In this document: in pieces, positions 1-6,593 of the stretch
Layout of the letters: each line of letters starts with the position of its first letter
How positions within the stretch are numbered: the first letter of the stretch is position 1
From: Candidatus Falkowbacteria bacterium
Lineage (GTDB): Bacteria; Patescibacteriota; Patescibacteriia; Patescibacteriales; GWE2-39-37
Assembly (NCBI GenBank): GCA_013336275.1
Contig: JAAXUA010000008.1
Span: 1-36,876 of the forward strand
Reading direction: 5' to 3'
DNA length: 36,876 nt
The notes under the pieces: model-generated
Databases searched by the model: none
What the model was told of the DNA's origin: nothing
Seen by the model: the letters and a program-made list of their open reading frames with translations, nothing else
Position numbers and translations under genes: made by a program

Positions 1-22
1 GCCCCGCGGAAGCGGGGCTTTT
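1..22 (+). terminator. Intrinsic terminator of a gene left of the window
   Basis: Perfect 7-bp GC stem (1-7 with 12-18), GGAA loop, then four T on the plus strand. It probably ends a plus-strand gene outside the window. Confidence 0.65.
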
Positions 23-30
23 ACTTATGA

Positions 31-60
31 AAAAAAACGCCTCTTCCGTGAAGAAGAGGC
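31..60 (-). terminator. Terminator of the large ncRNA
   Basis: Read on the minus strand, an 8-bp stem (60-53 with 46-39) is followed by seven U (37-31). It lies directly after the closing helix of the RNA and defines its 3' end. Confidence 0.85.
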
Positions 61-586
61 TGCGAGTGAAGATAAGAACGTACCTCTGGCCCTAGAATCA
101 GGGACAGTCCAAGCTTCGGTGGGCTTGTGCGCATGTAAGCCGCTTAAACCTTAGCTGTGGATCTCGATACGGGCGAGGCCGTTGTTCCGGCCTCACGGAT
201 TTTGAAAATGAACTGCTACCGCCCATCTAGTCAGGTACCGGAATTTCCGATTCGTCGTATTGACCGAGCGGATTGGTCCGGCAGCGTACGCCGCGCAATA
301 GGATAATAGGCGTTGGAGCTGCGCTCCGCGGTTGTTGTGCTGCCTCCCCCAGGAATATTCTCATCCAGGTGAGAGTTTCGGCCTTTTGCCAGGGACGTGT
401 CCGCTGGCGGCCTTGGTCCACAAAGGACGTCGTAGGCGACCCTTCGGGTCGGTTTCAGGCCCGATGTACGTGCCTTGCCGGCGATGTGTACAAGCCCGGT
501 TCGCTCGCCGCTACTTGGGGCCCGGCGATGATGCGCACTAGATTATCCAATCCTGACTTTCCGTTCTCATCAAGCATTCCACTCGC
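31..586 (-). ncRNA. Large structured non-coding RNA of unknown class (~550 nt)
   Basis: There is no credible reading frame, but the transcript is well delimited by a near-consensus promoter at 593-620 and an intrinsic terminator at 31-60. A closing helix joins the 5' GCGAGTG to the 3' CACTCGC next to the terminator. Internal helices can be read by eye: AGTCAGG with CCTGACT, ACGGA with TCCGT, a 7-bp hairpin GAGGCCG/CGGCCTC with loop GAACAA, CGACCC-GAA-GGGTCG, and GCCAG/CTGGC. The GC content is high. I tested RNase P RNA: a GGAAAGUC segment near the 5' end and CGGCUUACA near the 3' end recall its P4 strands, but they do not form the conserved P4 helix. tmRNA ends and a tag frame are absent. A segment identical to part of 23S rRNA is present (see findings). 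The class remains unidentified; a very divergent RNase P RNA is the main alternative. Confidence 0.7.
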
Positions 587-592
587 AAACAC

Positions 593-620
593 ATATTAAC
601 AATTATCGGCCGGTTGTCAA
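593..620 (-). promoter_or_regulatory. Sigma-70 promoter of the large ncRNA
   Basis: Minus strand: perfect -35 TTGACA (620-615), 16-nt spacer, -10 TAATAT (598-593). Predicted start is near 586, just upstream of the closing helix. It is among the best promoter matches in the window. Confidence 0.8.
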
Positions 621-622
621 AT

Positions 623-652
623 AAAAAAAGGCTGCCTTCACATGAGGCAGCC
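623..652 (-). terminator. Terminator of the 671-1057 gene
   Basis: Minus-strand 8-bp stem (652-645 with 637-630) followed by seven U (629-623). It insulates the small gene upstream from the ncRNA promoter. Confidence 0.85.
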
Positions 653-670
653 GCATTCGATCAGGATTGA

Positions 671-1057
671 TCAAAACAGGACCAAATAACCTACAGTGAT
701 GCCCTTGGACGTGGTGCAGACACATTCGAAAATATCTTTCGGCGGCCCTTCCCATGGCTTTTCACTGGTAGCAATCTTGAAAAATAGGACTGGAGCATCT
801 TCGAAGATGCAAGGCGTGGTCACCAGCTGGACATAGTGCTCTTTTCTGGTGCCGGCCCGGCGGTTGTTGATCGTGCAACTGACCACCTCTAAGCCATCAA
901 CCATAAACTCACTGAGACCCCCGTTAAAATAGACGAATGCCGCCGTTTTTCCTTTCACCTCCCTTGGCAAGCCGGCATTCTCCAACAGACTTCGGCTGCG
1001 TTCCATTGTTTCCCTAATCCGCTTACCTAGGTCTCCAGATGAACCATCATTTTCCAT
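671..1057 (-). CDS. Small hypothetical protein, 128 aa
   Basis: I do not recognise this protein. It is soluble-looking, with no signal peptide or membrane segment. The N-terminal third (about 1-35) is helical and charged. The remainder alternates beta-like hydrophobic stretches (around FVYFNGG, VVSCTINN, PVLFFKI, VGYLVLF), suggesting a small beta-rich domain. The start is supported by an AAAGGGGG ribosome-binding site a few bases upstream and by a promoter with TTGCCG, a 17-nt spacer and TATAAT (1125-1097). It has its own terminator, so it is a single-gene unit. The neighbouring gene 1162-1494 has the same organisation and a loosely similar layout (a G-rich turn followed by an aromatic FWFF/LFFK strand). 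A distant paralogy is possible but not demonstrated. Confidence 0.65.
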   Translation of the reverse strand: MENDGSSGDLGKRIRETMERSRSLLENAGLPREVKGKTAAFVYFNGGLSEFMVDGLEVVSCTINNRRAGTRKEHYVQLVTTPCIFEDAPVLFFKIATSEKPWEGPPKDIFECVCTTSKGITVGYLVLF

Positions 1058-1096
1058 ACTTACCCCCTTTGCAAAGGACGAGATCGAGTTGTTTTC

Positions 1097-1125
1097 ATTA
1101 TATTACCCAAAAAAAATTTCGGCAA
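1097..1125 (-). promoter_or_regulatory. Promoter of the 671-1057 gene
   Basis: Minus strand: -35 TTGCCG (1125-1120), 17-nt spacer, perfect -10 TATAAT (1102-1097). Confidence 0.7.
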
Positions 1126-1128
1126 ATG

Positions 1129-1155
1129 AAAAAAAGCCGAGCGTTGCCGCTCGGC
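1129..1155 (-). terminator. Terminator of the 1162-1494 gene
   Basis: Perfect 8-bp stem (1155-1148 with 1143-1136), four-base loop and a seven-U tract on the minus strand, starting seven bases after the stop codon. Confidence 0.85.
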
Positions 1156-1161
1156 GTCGTC

Positions 1162-1494
1162 CTAGCAATTGCCTGCCTGGCGCAGCTCTGCAGTACTACA
1201 CAGCTTGCCGTGGACATAGCTAAAAAACCAGAACCTCCCTTCGAAATGATCAGTGATGACAATGGTGCCGGCAGCCAGACCCTTGGGGTCGAAAAATACG
1301 TTGCAATTGGCCATGACACCCTCTTTCTTGAATTCGATTACGAATGGCAAATCCACGTAGCCAAGCGGCGGTCCGGATTCAGGGAAATCCAGAGTAATCG
1401 GTTCGAGAAAGCAATTTATTGCCGATAAGGCTGAAACTATCATCTTTTCAGAAAACAGCTTCAATGCTGCATATTGCTGATCCACAGTCATCAC
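1162..1494 (-). CDS. Small hypothetical protein, 110 aa
   Basis: Function unknown. The frame is supported by a complete expression unit: promoter TTGACT, 17-nt spacer, TTTAAT (1563-1535), a GGGGG Shine-Dalgarno immediately upstream of two adjacent ATG codons, and a terminator directly after the stop. The second ATG (1491) has the more normal spacing to the Shine-Dalgarno and may be the true start. The protein begins with a helical segment (about 1-30), then a beta-like region with conserved-looking glycine turns and an aromatic FWFFSYV segment near residue 85-92. There is no signal peptide. It is followed by the similarly organised 671-1057 gene. Confidence 0.6.
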   Translation of the reverse strand: MMTVDQQYAALKLFSEKMIVSALSAINCFLEPITLDFPESGPPLGYVDLPFVIEFKKEGVMANCNVFFDPKGLAAGTIVITDHFEGRFWFFSYVHGKLCSTAELRQAGNC

Positions 1495-1534
1495 CCCCTT
1501 CTTTTGGAATAAAGATCGCGACTAGCTTGCATAC

Positions 1535-1563
1535 ATTAAAGCCGTAAAGCGGATTTAAGTCAA
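1535..1563 (-). promoter_or_regulatory. Promoter of the 1162-1494 gene
   Basis: Minus strand: TTGACT (1563-1558), 17-nt spacer, TTTAAT (1540-1535). Confidence 0.65.
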
Positions 1564-1615
1564 CTGTAACATTTTCCGGCTTTCTCTGTATTATTATGTA
1601 AGTAACCAAACATAT

Positions 1616-1726
1616 ATGCGACTTTATCTGAAAAAATTCAGCTTCATCCCGGTATCGCTGCTAATAGTCCTGATGCTAGCCTTTTTATTGCGTCTTAGCG
1701 TAGCTGCCATATCGGCACACCCTTAA
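1616..1726 (+). CDS. Possible 36-residue membrane or signal peptide ORF
   Basis: This short frame lies in the 508-bp gap before the sigma factor gene. It encodes two basic residues and then a long hydrophobic run (about residues 9-26, rich in L, V, I, A) ending in a small-residue stretch like a signal peptidase site. No good ribosome-binding site is visible. It could be a small membrane peptide, the remnant of a secreted protein, or chance. The rest of the gap holds the structured RNA at 1765-1922 and the sigma promoter. Confidence 0.25.
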   Translation: MRLYLKKFSFIPVSLLIVLMLAFLLRLSVAAISAHP

Positions 1727-1764
1727 TCATTGTTTAATGGTTATATTTTATAGTACCCGCATCA

Positions 1765-1922
1765 TCTGAAAATCATTGCTCAGGAGCATGTCCAGCAATG
1801 GCAGCTGATGATGCTGGCTTTTCCCGGCTCGGCCGCCCCATTATCTTCCAGGAAAAATCGCAGCATCGCCAACTGCCATTAAGGATAGGCCTACCGATTG
1901 ATATAGGTCGGGAGGCCTTTTT
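1765..1922 (+). ncRNA. Candidate hairpin sRNA or leader with terminator
   Basis: This non-coding stretch folds into a long hairpin: AATGGCAG (1797-1804) pairs with CTGCCATT (1873-1880). After a symmetrical 5x5 internal loop, GATGCTG (1810-1816) pairs with CAGCATC (1861-1867). Upstream, CATTGCT (1774-1780) can pair with AGCAATG (1794-1800), which overlaps the first arm, so two folds may compete. An intrinsic terminator follows. No clear promoter was found; the 5' end is a guess from the first hairpin. A 6S-like RNA is conceivable from the long bulged hairpin, but no diagnostic sequence was recognised. Confidence 0.45.
1888..1922 (+). terminator. Terminator of the hairpin RNA
   Basis: Stem GGCCT-a-CCGA (1888-1897) with TCGG-g-AGGCC (1908-1917) and a U tract 1918-1922. 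It ends transcription before the sigma factor promoter. Confidence 0.7.
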
Positions 1923-1962
1923 ATTTGCCAAATACTTCAAAAAATATTATAGTATTCTGACT

Positions 1963-1991
1963 TTGTAACAAAATTAGTGTGTTACTGTAAT
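1963..1991 (+). promoter_or_regulatory. Promoter of the ECF sigma operon
   Basis: TTGTAA (1963-1968), 17-nt spacer, TGTAAT (1986-1991). Expected start is near 1998, leaving about five bases before the ATG at 2003, so the mRNA would be almost leaderless. No Shine-Dalgarno is visible, which agrees. Confidence 0.5.
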
Positions 1992-2002
1992 ATAAAGCAG
2001 AT

Positions 2003-2491
2003 ATGCCAAAGAAAGCCCAAGCTGACTTCCTTGCATACTACAATCAGTATAAAGATAAGATCTATACTTATTTCTGGTATCGAGTGGGTTTCAACCAAGC
2101 CTTGGCCGAAGATCTGACCTCCGAAGTATTCATCAAAGCTTTGAAAAACTTTGACAGCTACGACCAGGGTCGGCCTTTTCAGGCTTGGATTTACAAAATC
2201 GCCCAAAATCACCTGATCAACCATTACAAGACCTCGAACCGGGAAACCGAATTGATCGAGGCCATCGAGGCGCCGCAGCGCGAAAGCTACTCGATCGAAA
2301 CCAAGCTAGAACTTGAAAGGGTGATGGAGCATATGCATGAACTGAACCAATATCACCGCGAGGTGCTCTTGCTCCGGTTCGTCGACGGCCTGGACAACCA
2401 GGAAATAGCGAAAGTGCTGGACAAGGAGGAGGGCGCAGTCCGCACCCAGATCAGCCGCGCGCTGGAGGAATTAAGAAAAAGAATTAACTAA
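2003..2491 (+). CDS. ECF-type RNA polymerase sigma factor
   Basis: This is a 162-residue sigma-70 family factor with only region 2 and region 4, the usual ECF size. Region 2 covers about residues 5-75 and includes the DLTSEVFIKAL core-binding helix and the aromatic -10-binding segment around FQAWIYKIAQNHLINHYK. Region 4 covers about 105-160, with a helix-turn-helix around LDNQEIAKVL and EGAVRTQISRALEELR. It should direct polymerase to a small stress or envelope regulon. The next gene starts four bases after its stop and encodes a single-pass membrane protein. This is the arrangement of sigma/anti-sigma pairs, so the neighbour may control it. The promoter upstream gives a nearly leaderless message. 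Confidence 0.93.
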   Translation: MPKKAQADFLAYYNQYKDKIYTYFWYRVGFNQALAEDLTSEVFIKALKNFDSYDQGRPFQAWIYKIAQNHLINHYKTSNRETELIEAIEAPQRESYSIETKLELERVMEHMHELNQYHREVLLLRFVDGLDNQEIAKVLDKEEGAVRTQISRALEELRKRIN

Positions 2492-2495
2492 GACC

Positions 2496-3686
2496 ATGAA
2501 CCAACCGCTCGAAAAGCTGCTTGGCAGCCTGCCCAAGAAAAAATTATCACGCAAAGCCGATCTGAAGATCAGGTTCAATTTATGGCGTATCCAGATATCG
2601 CAGGCCTGGCAGGAATTCGATCTTTCCATGGCCAAAGGCTGGCAGGCTGGACTGGCCTCAGGCTTGATCATGCTGATCGGCCTCAGCAGCACCGGCGTTT
2701 ACGCTTACTCCAGTGACAAGGTCAACCGCCAAAGCCGTCTCTATCCGATAAAACGAACTCTGGAAAACATAGAAAAGTCAGTGACGAAGAAAGCAGCATC
2801 TCAGCCCGCCCTCCAAGCCAAGTTCGCTTCCAGGCGCTTCGCTGAGGCGCGCACCCTGATTAGCGGCTCGAACGATCCGAAACTGATCAGCGACGATTTG
2901 GACCTGACCCTGGGCGAAGCTAATGAAAACATCAAATCAGCCAACGAAGATATCGATTCCATGGAAAACGAGAACGAGCAGGAGAAGATAATCGAGCAGC
3001 TGGGATCTGAAAACCAGCGCCACTCCCAAGACCTTGAACGCATCGCCGTCAACCTCTCCCTGGACGATGATGAGAAAATCGTTGATGCCGTTGCCAATAC
3101 CCTTGAAAATCTTGAGCAACAGAAGGCCTTCCTGAAGAGCCTCTCCAAGAAACAGCGTTCCTCCACCGTCCGTGGAAAACCGGCTTCGACTTCGGCTGCC
3201 GTTATCAGCACCACCTCTAAACCAGCTGACGTCCCCGTTGCCACCGCTTCCTCGACTACAGCCAAAGAAAAATCTGAAAAATCCAAAGATCTGGAATCGC
3301 TCAAGCAGATGAAGAAGCGCGTGGAGTCTTTCAAGAAAGAACAGGAAAAGAAGCAGAAGCAGAAACCCAATCCGAAAGCTGAAAAATTCATCAAGAACCT
3401 TGAGAAAAAAGTCGACCAAGCCGAATCATCAATCAAGCAAGGTGACAAAGAAAGCTTCCAGAAAATATACGATACCACGACTGCCCTGACTAATACCGGA
3501 AACCACTTCATCGCCTCGTCGAGTGAAAAGTCGCCAGACAGGCAGGAAGAAATAAACAAACCGGCTGAAACCCGATCGGAAGAGAGGCCAGAGGACGAAC
3601 GGATAACCGAACAGAGGCGAGAGCAGGATTCCAAAAGATACGAAGAAAGAAGGAGCAGCGACAGCAACGAAGAACATCGAGACTAA
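2496..3686 (+). CDS. Single-pass membrane protein with DUF5667-like domain, sigma partner
   Basis: The protein has 396 residues. About 45 N-terminal residues precede one membrane segment (about 51-71). Then comes a motif around RLYPIKRTLENIE (about 81-93) typical of DUF5667 proteins, followed by a long charged coiled-coil region (about 95-210). A Ser/Thr/Ala linker (about 220-255), a Lys/Glu-rich helical segment and a very hydrophilic Arg/Glu/Asp tail complete it. The N terminus is probably cytoplasmic and the large part outside the cell. Co-translation with the sigma factor (four-base gap) suggests it senses the envelope and holds or tunes the sigma factor, but no classical anti-sigma zinc motif is visible. 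Terminator at 3695-3721. Confidence 0.75.
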   Translation: MNQPLEKLLGSLPKKKLSRKADLKIRFNLWRIQISQAWQEFDLSMAKGWQAGLASGLIMLIGLSSTGVYAYSSDKVNRQSRLYPIKRTLENIEKSVTKKAASQPALQAKFASRRFAEARTLISGSNDPKLISDDLDLTLGEANENIKSANEDIDSMENENEQEKIIEQLGSENQRHSQDLERIAVNLSLDDDEKIVDAVANTLENLEQQKAFLKSLSKKQRSSTVRGKPASTSAAVISTTSKPADVPVATASSTTAKEKSEKSKDLESLKQMKKRVESFKKEQEKKQKQKPNPKAEKFIKNLEKKVDQAESSIKQGDKESFQKIYDTTTALTNTGNHFIASSSEKSPDRQEEINKPAETRSEERPEDERITEQRREQDSKRYEERRSSDSNEEHRD

Positions 3687-3721
3687 TAAAAAAACACCGC
3701 CGATTACGGCGGTGTTTTTTT
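3687..3721. terminator. Bidirectional terminator
   Basis: Perfect 8-bp stem (3695-3702 with 3707-3714) with an A tract before it and a T tract after it. It serves the sigma operon on the plus strand and the 3728-4831 gene on the minus strand. Confidence 0.85.
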
Positions 3722-3727
3722 AAGCGA

Positions 3728-4831
3728 TCATTTATTTATGAAATTCTGCCAAACGGCCAACGCCAGCAAGATGCTCCAAACAGTCTGGTAAAGGCGATAC
3801 CCGAAACGGAAACGCCGGGGCCGTCTGACCTCCGACAGCTCCGTGCCATGCTGTTTGACCAGCCACCAGTCGGCCTTGAACTTCCTGACCAGAAGCAGGA
3901 AAAGAAGCACGAGTAAGATAAAGAATGTTAATTGGAAAAACCCGGTCTGCGAAAACCAGCCCAGACGATTGAACCAGCCCTGACCGACGAACCAGCAACC
4001 GAGGCCTAGCCCGAAACCGCGCAATGATTTTGAACGGGTCTGAAGGAAAATACTTTCCAGCCCTGAGGGGTCGGAAATCGTAAAACCGTTCAAATAAAGA
4101 TGCCGGCCGGCAAAAAAGAGCAGGGCCAAACCGAGCATGACCAGAAATTCGGAAACCAGATCAAGCCACGGCACCGAAACGCCGTCCAAAAGCCCTAGCT
4201 TCATCTTAAGTACGTTTATAAAAACCCCGAACAACGGCTGACTCTGAAAATTTTCCTTGTCCCCGACAGCCAGGCTGTAAACCCCGATCCGGCGCGACGG
4301 TTCAGTCACTACCAGATAATAAGTCGTCCCCGCCGACACCTCCAACTCAATCTTCTCGCCGTTATACAGGCGCTCCAAGCTGTAGGGTTCCAACATGATA
4401 TGGCGAGGCCGTAACAATTGATTGTTGAGCACGAAACCGGTTAGTCCGCTGGGGAGCATCAAGCTAGTAGGCAAAGGGCGGCCGATGCGGTCTCCGACTC
4501 CAGATCCGACTACCAGCAATTCCGGAAAAAAATTATCCATCCCCGGCCAGGCTGGGACCAAAAGCTCTAGCGATACGACGCCGGAAATCGTCGGCTGAAA
4601 CCTATAGGCATCGACCTCTCCCGGATGCTTCAATTTGCCATAGACCGCCAGAGACTGCTGGTTGGGGTCAGGGATCATCTCGGCACTCTCCAGGCGTAAT
4701 GCTGATAATTCTTGCTGGTTAGCGGCATTACCCTCCAAAAAAGGCACATGAGCCGAGGCGCCGAACGGAATAGCAACGGCAACAAGCATTAACAGGAAGA
4801 ATGTCTTTCGAAAATTTTTAAGCATGGTCAT
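3728..4831 (-). CDS. Exported beta-domain membrane protein, unknown function
   Basis: The protein has 367 residues; a second in-frame ATG at 4825 is equally plausible because neither has a clear ribosome-binding site. It starts with a signal peptide (about 3-27, ending ASA). A beta-rich ectodomain (about 45-200) follows, in which the pattern KLKHPGEVDAYRFQ and the later GTTYYLVV...IGVYSLAVG resemble pre-peptidase C-terminal-like domains. The C-terminal half has three or four membrane segments (about 220-240, 275-290, 295-315, 350-363). There are no catalytic residues I can name. It is a single gene pointing towards the sigma operon. Confidence 0.7.
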   Translation of the reverse strand: MTMLKNFRKTFFLLMLVAVAIPFGASAHVPFLEGNAANQQELSALRLESAEMIPDPNQQSLAVYGKLKHPGEVDAYRFQPTISGVVSLELLVPAWPGMDNFFPELLVVGSGVGDRIGRPLPTSLMLPSGLTGFVLNNQLLRPRHIMLEPYSLERLYNGEKIELEVSAGTTYYLVVTEPSRRIGVYSLAVGDKENFQSQPLFGVFINVLKMKLGLLDGVSVPWLDLVSEFLVMLGLALLFFAGRHLYLNGFTISDPSGLESIFLQTRSKSLRGFGLGLGCWFVGQGWFNRLGWFSQTGFFQLTFFILLVLLFLLLVRKFKADWWLVKQHGTELSEVRRPRRFRFGYRLYQTVWSILLALAVWQNFINK

Positions 4832-4884
4832 TATTAGTTACTGAATATATTTTAACACGATTTGCCCTAGGCCACCAACAAGGA

Positions 4885-4913
4885 TTGACAAATCAGCCAT
4901 TTTGTTATAACCT
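4885..4913 (+). promoter_or_regulatory. Promoter of the 4962 gene
   Basis: TTGACA (4885-4890), 17-nt spacer, TAACCT (4908-4913). An alternative -10 TATAAC overlaps at 4906. Confidence 0.55.
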
Positions 4914-4961
4914 GATCCATCAACTATTTTTCCGATAGTTCCCCATGGCTATCCAATTATT

Positions 4962-5663
4962 ATGGCCAAATTCATTTCTTGGCTGGCTGCGGCTGCCGCG
5001 CTTTTAGCCTTACCGCTGACTGCCGCGACTGCTGACTGCCCCAGCCAGCCCAACCAGACCGTGCAGCTTACTTGCACCAGCTTTTGCGACGCTTACGGCA
5101 AAGACTTTAACATCAAAAACCAGGGCCTCTACCAGAGACTCAAGGGACAGATTATCCTTAAGGTCCAGGGCAATGGAGAAGCTTATTACGTCTCTCCATT
5201 TTCGCAGAAAATCATCTACCTCGGACACGGACAGAAAGCCCTCGATGTCCTTTTGAGCCAGAGTTCTGGCATTACCGACGCCGCCTTGAGAGGGTTAATC
5301 CCTGGCACAGCCCGGTCATTCGGCCCAGACAGCGACATGGACGGGCTGACCGACAACTATGAGCAGGCAATCGGCACCAAGCCGTACAACTTCAACTCTG
5401 ACAACGACCGCTACAGCGACTTTCTCGAAGTCAAATCGGGTTTCAATCCGCTCGGTTACGGAGCTTGGCCGATCAATTCGGCGGCAACGGAAAAACTGAA
5501 GGGACGCGTCCTTCTGCAGGTCGAAGATCTCGGCCAATCATGGTACGTGAACCCCAAGGATGGCAAGCGCTATCTTTTCACTAGCCAATACGACACCGAC
5601 GAGATGATCAGGACAATCGGTACCGGCATTTCCAATTATACTTTCGACCTGATGGTAAAATAA
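4962..5663 (+). CDS. Secreted protein with two WYVNP-type repeats flanking a calcium-loop segment
   Basis: The protein has 233 residues with a clear signal peptide (1-24, cleavage after AATA). Two homologous repeats occur, about 60-105 and 179-224. Each begins LKG(Q/R)-hydrophobic, then a YYVSP or WYVNP motif and a hydrophobic end. Between them (about 122-168) is an Asp/Asn-rich stretch with DSDMDGLTD and NSDNDRYSD loops, as in thrombospondin type 3 repeats, expected to bind calcium. Three cysteines lie in the mature N terminus. It is most likely a surface or extracellular structural or adhesion protein. A related calcium-loop tail occurs in the gene at 13363-14676. Confidence 0.8.
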   Translation: MAKFISWLAAAAALLALPLTAATADCPSQPNQTVQLTCTSFCDAYGKDFNIKNQGLYQRLKGQIILKVQGNGEAYYVSPFSQKIIYLGHGQKALDVLLSQSSGITDAALRGLIPGTARSFGPDSDMDGLTDNYEQAIGTKPYNFNSDNDRYSDFLEVKSGFNPLGYGAWPINSAATEKLKGRVLLQVEDLGQSWYVNPKDGKRYLFTSQYDTDEMIRTIGTGISNYTFDLMVK

Positions 5664-5676
5664 CTGAGATTCAAAA

Positions 5677-5700
5677 ACTCCGCCCAAGGGCGGAGTTTTT
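5677..5700 (+). terminator. Terminator of the 4962 gene
   Basis: Stem ACTCCGCC/GGCGGAGT (5677-5684 with 5689-5696), CAAG loop, T tract. Confidence 0.85.
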
Positions 5701-5707
5701 CGTTTCA

Positions 5708-5737
5708 AAAAAAATAGGGCCAGACTTGCTGGCCCTA
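5708..5737 (-). terminator. Terminator of the 5752 gene
   Basis: On the minus strand an 8-bp stem AGGGCCAG/CTGGCCCT with a five-base loop is followed by a run of U (the A run near 5707-5715). Confidence 0.8.
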
Positions 5738-5751
5738 GAGGATTTCAGCGC

Positions 5752-6126
5752 TCAGCTGAAGATGTCGATCTCGTTATCCGCCAAATCATAAGTCCGGCGG
5801 TAAATCAGCTGTTGCTCGCTGTCCTCGGGATCAAGGGAGGAAGCGGCCAGATTCAGATTGAGATATATCTGATAATTGCGTTTGTCATTCGACAGAGTCC
5901 TTCTTTGGCAGACTTCCAGTGCTTGAGCCAAATGGCTATAAAAACTGCCTGCGGCCGAACGTCTCAGTTGCCAGGCTATATGGCTGCATGATTCTCCTTT
6001 GAGAAACTGCTCCAGACAGATTTCGAACTGCCGCTTAGCCTGCTTTTCCGATTCTTCGCCGTTAACCTCCGCAATCTGCTGCCTCATATCATCGCCACGC
6101 CTCATTTGCAAAACTTTCGCTCCCAC
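5752..6126 (-). CDS. Hypothetical helical protein, 124 aa, GTG start
   Basis: Not recognised. The protein is soluble, rich in Gln, Glu, Arg and Leu, predicted mostly helical, with no membrane segment. The GTG start at 6126 is preferred because a GGGAGGT Shine-Dalgarno sits five bases upstream. In-frame ATG codons further in lack one. Cysteines are scattered (ICLEQF, ESCSHIAW, EVCQRR) without a metal-site spacing. It lies downstream of the Smr gene and may share its transcript (75-bp gap, no terminator between). Confidence 0.6.
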   Translation of the reverse strand: MGAKVLQMRRGDDMRQQIAEVNGEESEKQAKRQFEICLEQFLKGESCSHIAWQLRRSAAGSFYSHLAQALEVCQRRTLSNDKRNYQIYLNLNLAASSLDPEDSEQQLIYRRTYDLADNEIDIFS

Positions 6127-6200
6127 TACCTACCTCCCGAATTTGGTTTCGTGCTCCGACTTGGTGCGGAATGCACCCGATCAATGATACCGGAGTCAGA

Positions 6201-6500
6201 CTACCATGTCAAGGTAACGACCAGCACGCCGCCGCCCCCTTCATTGAGTTTACCCTCCGTAAAACGATGGCCTGCCCGGGTCAGCATATTCTCAACCAGC
6301 TCTTTGATCACGCCGACGCCATCAGGCGAATGCAGCCCTTTGCCCGTCACGATACGCAAGCGACGATAACCGCAATCGCGCGCTTCATCAAGAAGCTCGA
6401 GCAGCAACGACCTGGCCTCAGCTTGGGTGTAGCCATGCAGGTCGAGCTCGGCGTCGATCCGCTGCTCGTATTTATTCTGTTTGAGTCGGCGCATTTTCAT
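6201..6500 (-). CDS. Smr domain protein
   Basis: The protein has 99 residues and is essentially one Smr (small MutS-related) domain. The family signatures are present: LDLHG near residue 20, the helix with EARSLLLELLDEA, then RIVTGKGLHS, and the C-terminal GGGGVLVV strand. Smr domains bind nucleic acids, and several act as endonucleases in ribosome rescue or repair; the stand-alone form is of unknown role here. I chose the ATG at 6500. A longer TTG-initiated version would begin inside the HU terminator stem (6543-6570), which is unlikely. Confidence 0.85.
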   Translation of the reverse strand: MKMRRLKQNKYEQRIDAELDLHGYTQAEARSLLLELLDEARDCGYRRLRIVTGKGLHSPDGVGVIKELVENMLTRAGHRFTEGKLNEGGGGVLVVTLTW

Positions 6501-6542
6501 ACGGAAATGATAGCGCTTACATCGCGGATGCGCAAGCAAAGC

Positions 6543-6570
6543 AAAATCCCGCCGGTTAAGGCGGGATTTT
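6543..6570. terminator. Bidirectional terminator after the HU gene
   Basis: An 11-bp stem AAAATCCCGCC/GGCGGGATTTT (6543-6553 with 6560-6570). It lies just beyond the HU stop on the minus strand. Confidence 0.75.
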
Positions 6571-6593
6571 GCGGAGTATGATTCTAAGATCGA

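Noticed and set aside
480-515. A fragment of an rRNA operon
   Set aside because: Only short rRNA-like segments occur, in the wrong order for an operon, inside a transcript with its own promoter and terminator.
227-541. Open frames of 60-110 codons on both strands within the first 600 bases
   Set aside because: They lie inside the structured RNA, have no ribosome-binding sites, and their translations look random (Arg/Pro/Cys-rich).
31-586. RNase P RNA or tmRNA
   Set aside because: The 5' GGAAAGUC and 3' CGGCUUACA segments recall RNase P but do not form the conserved P4 pairing; tmRNA ends and tag frame are missing. RNase P stays open as a divergent possibility.
2801-3667. Long minus-strand frame opposite the DUF5667-like gene
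   Set aside because: It is a Ser/Leu/Phe/Arg-rich shadow of a Lys/Glu/Ser-rich coding region without start signals.
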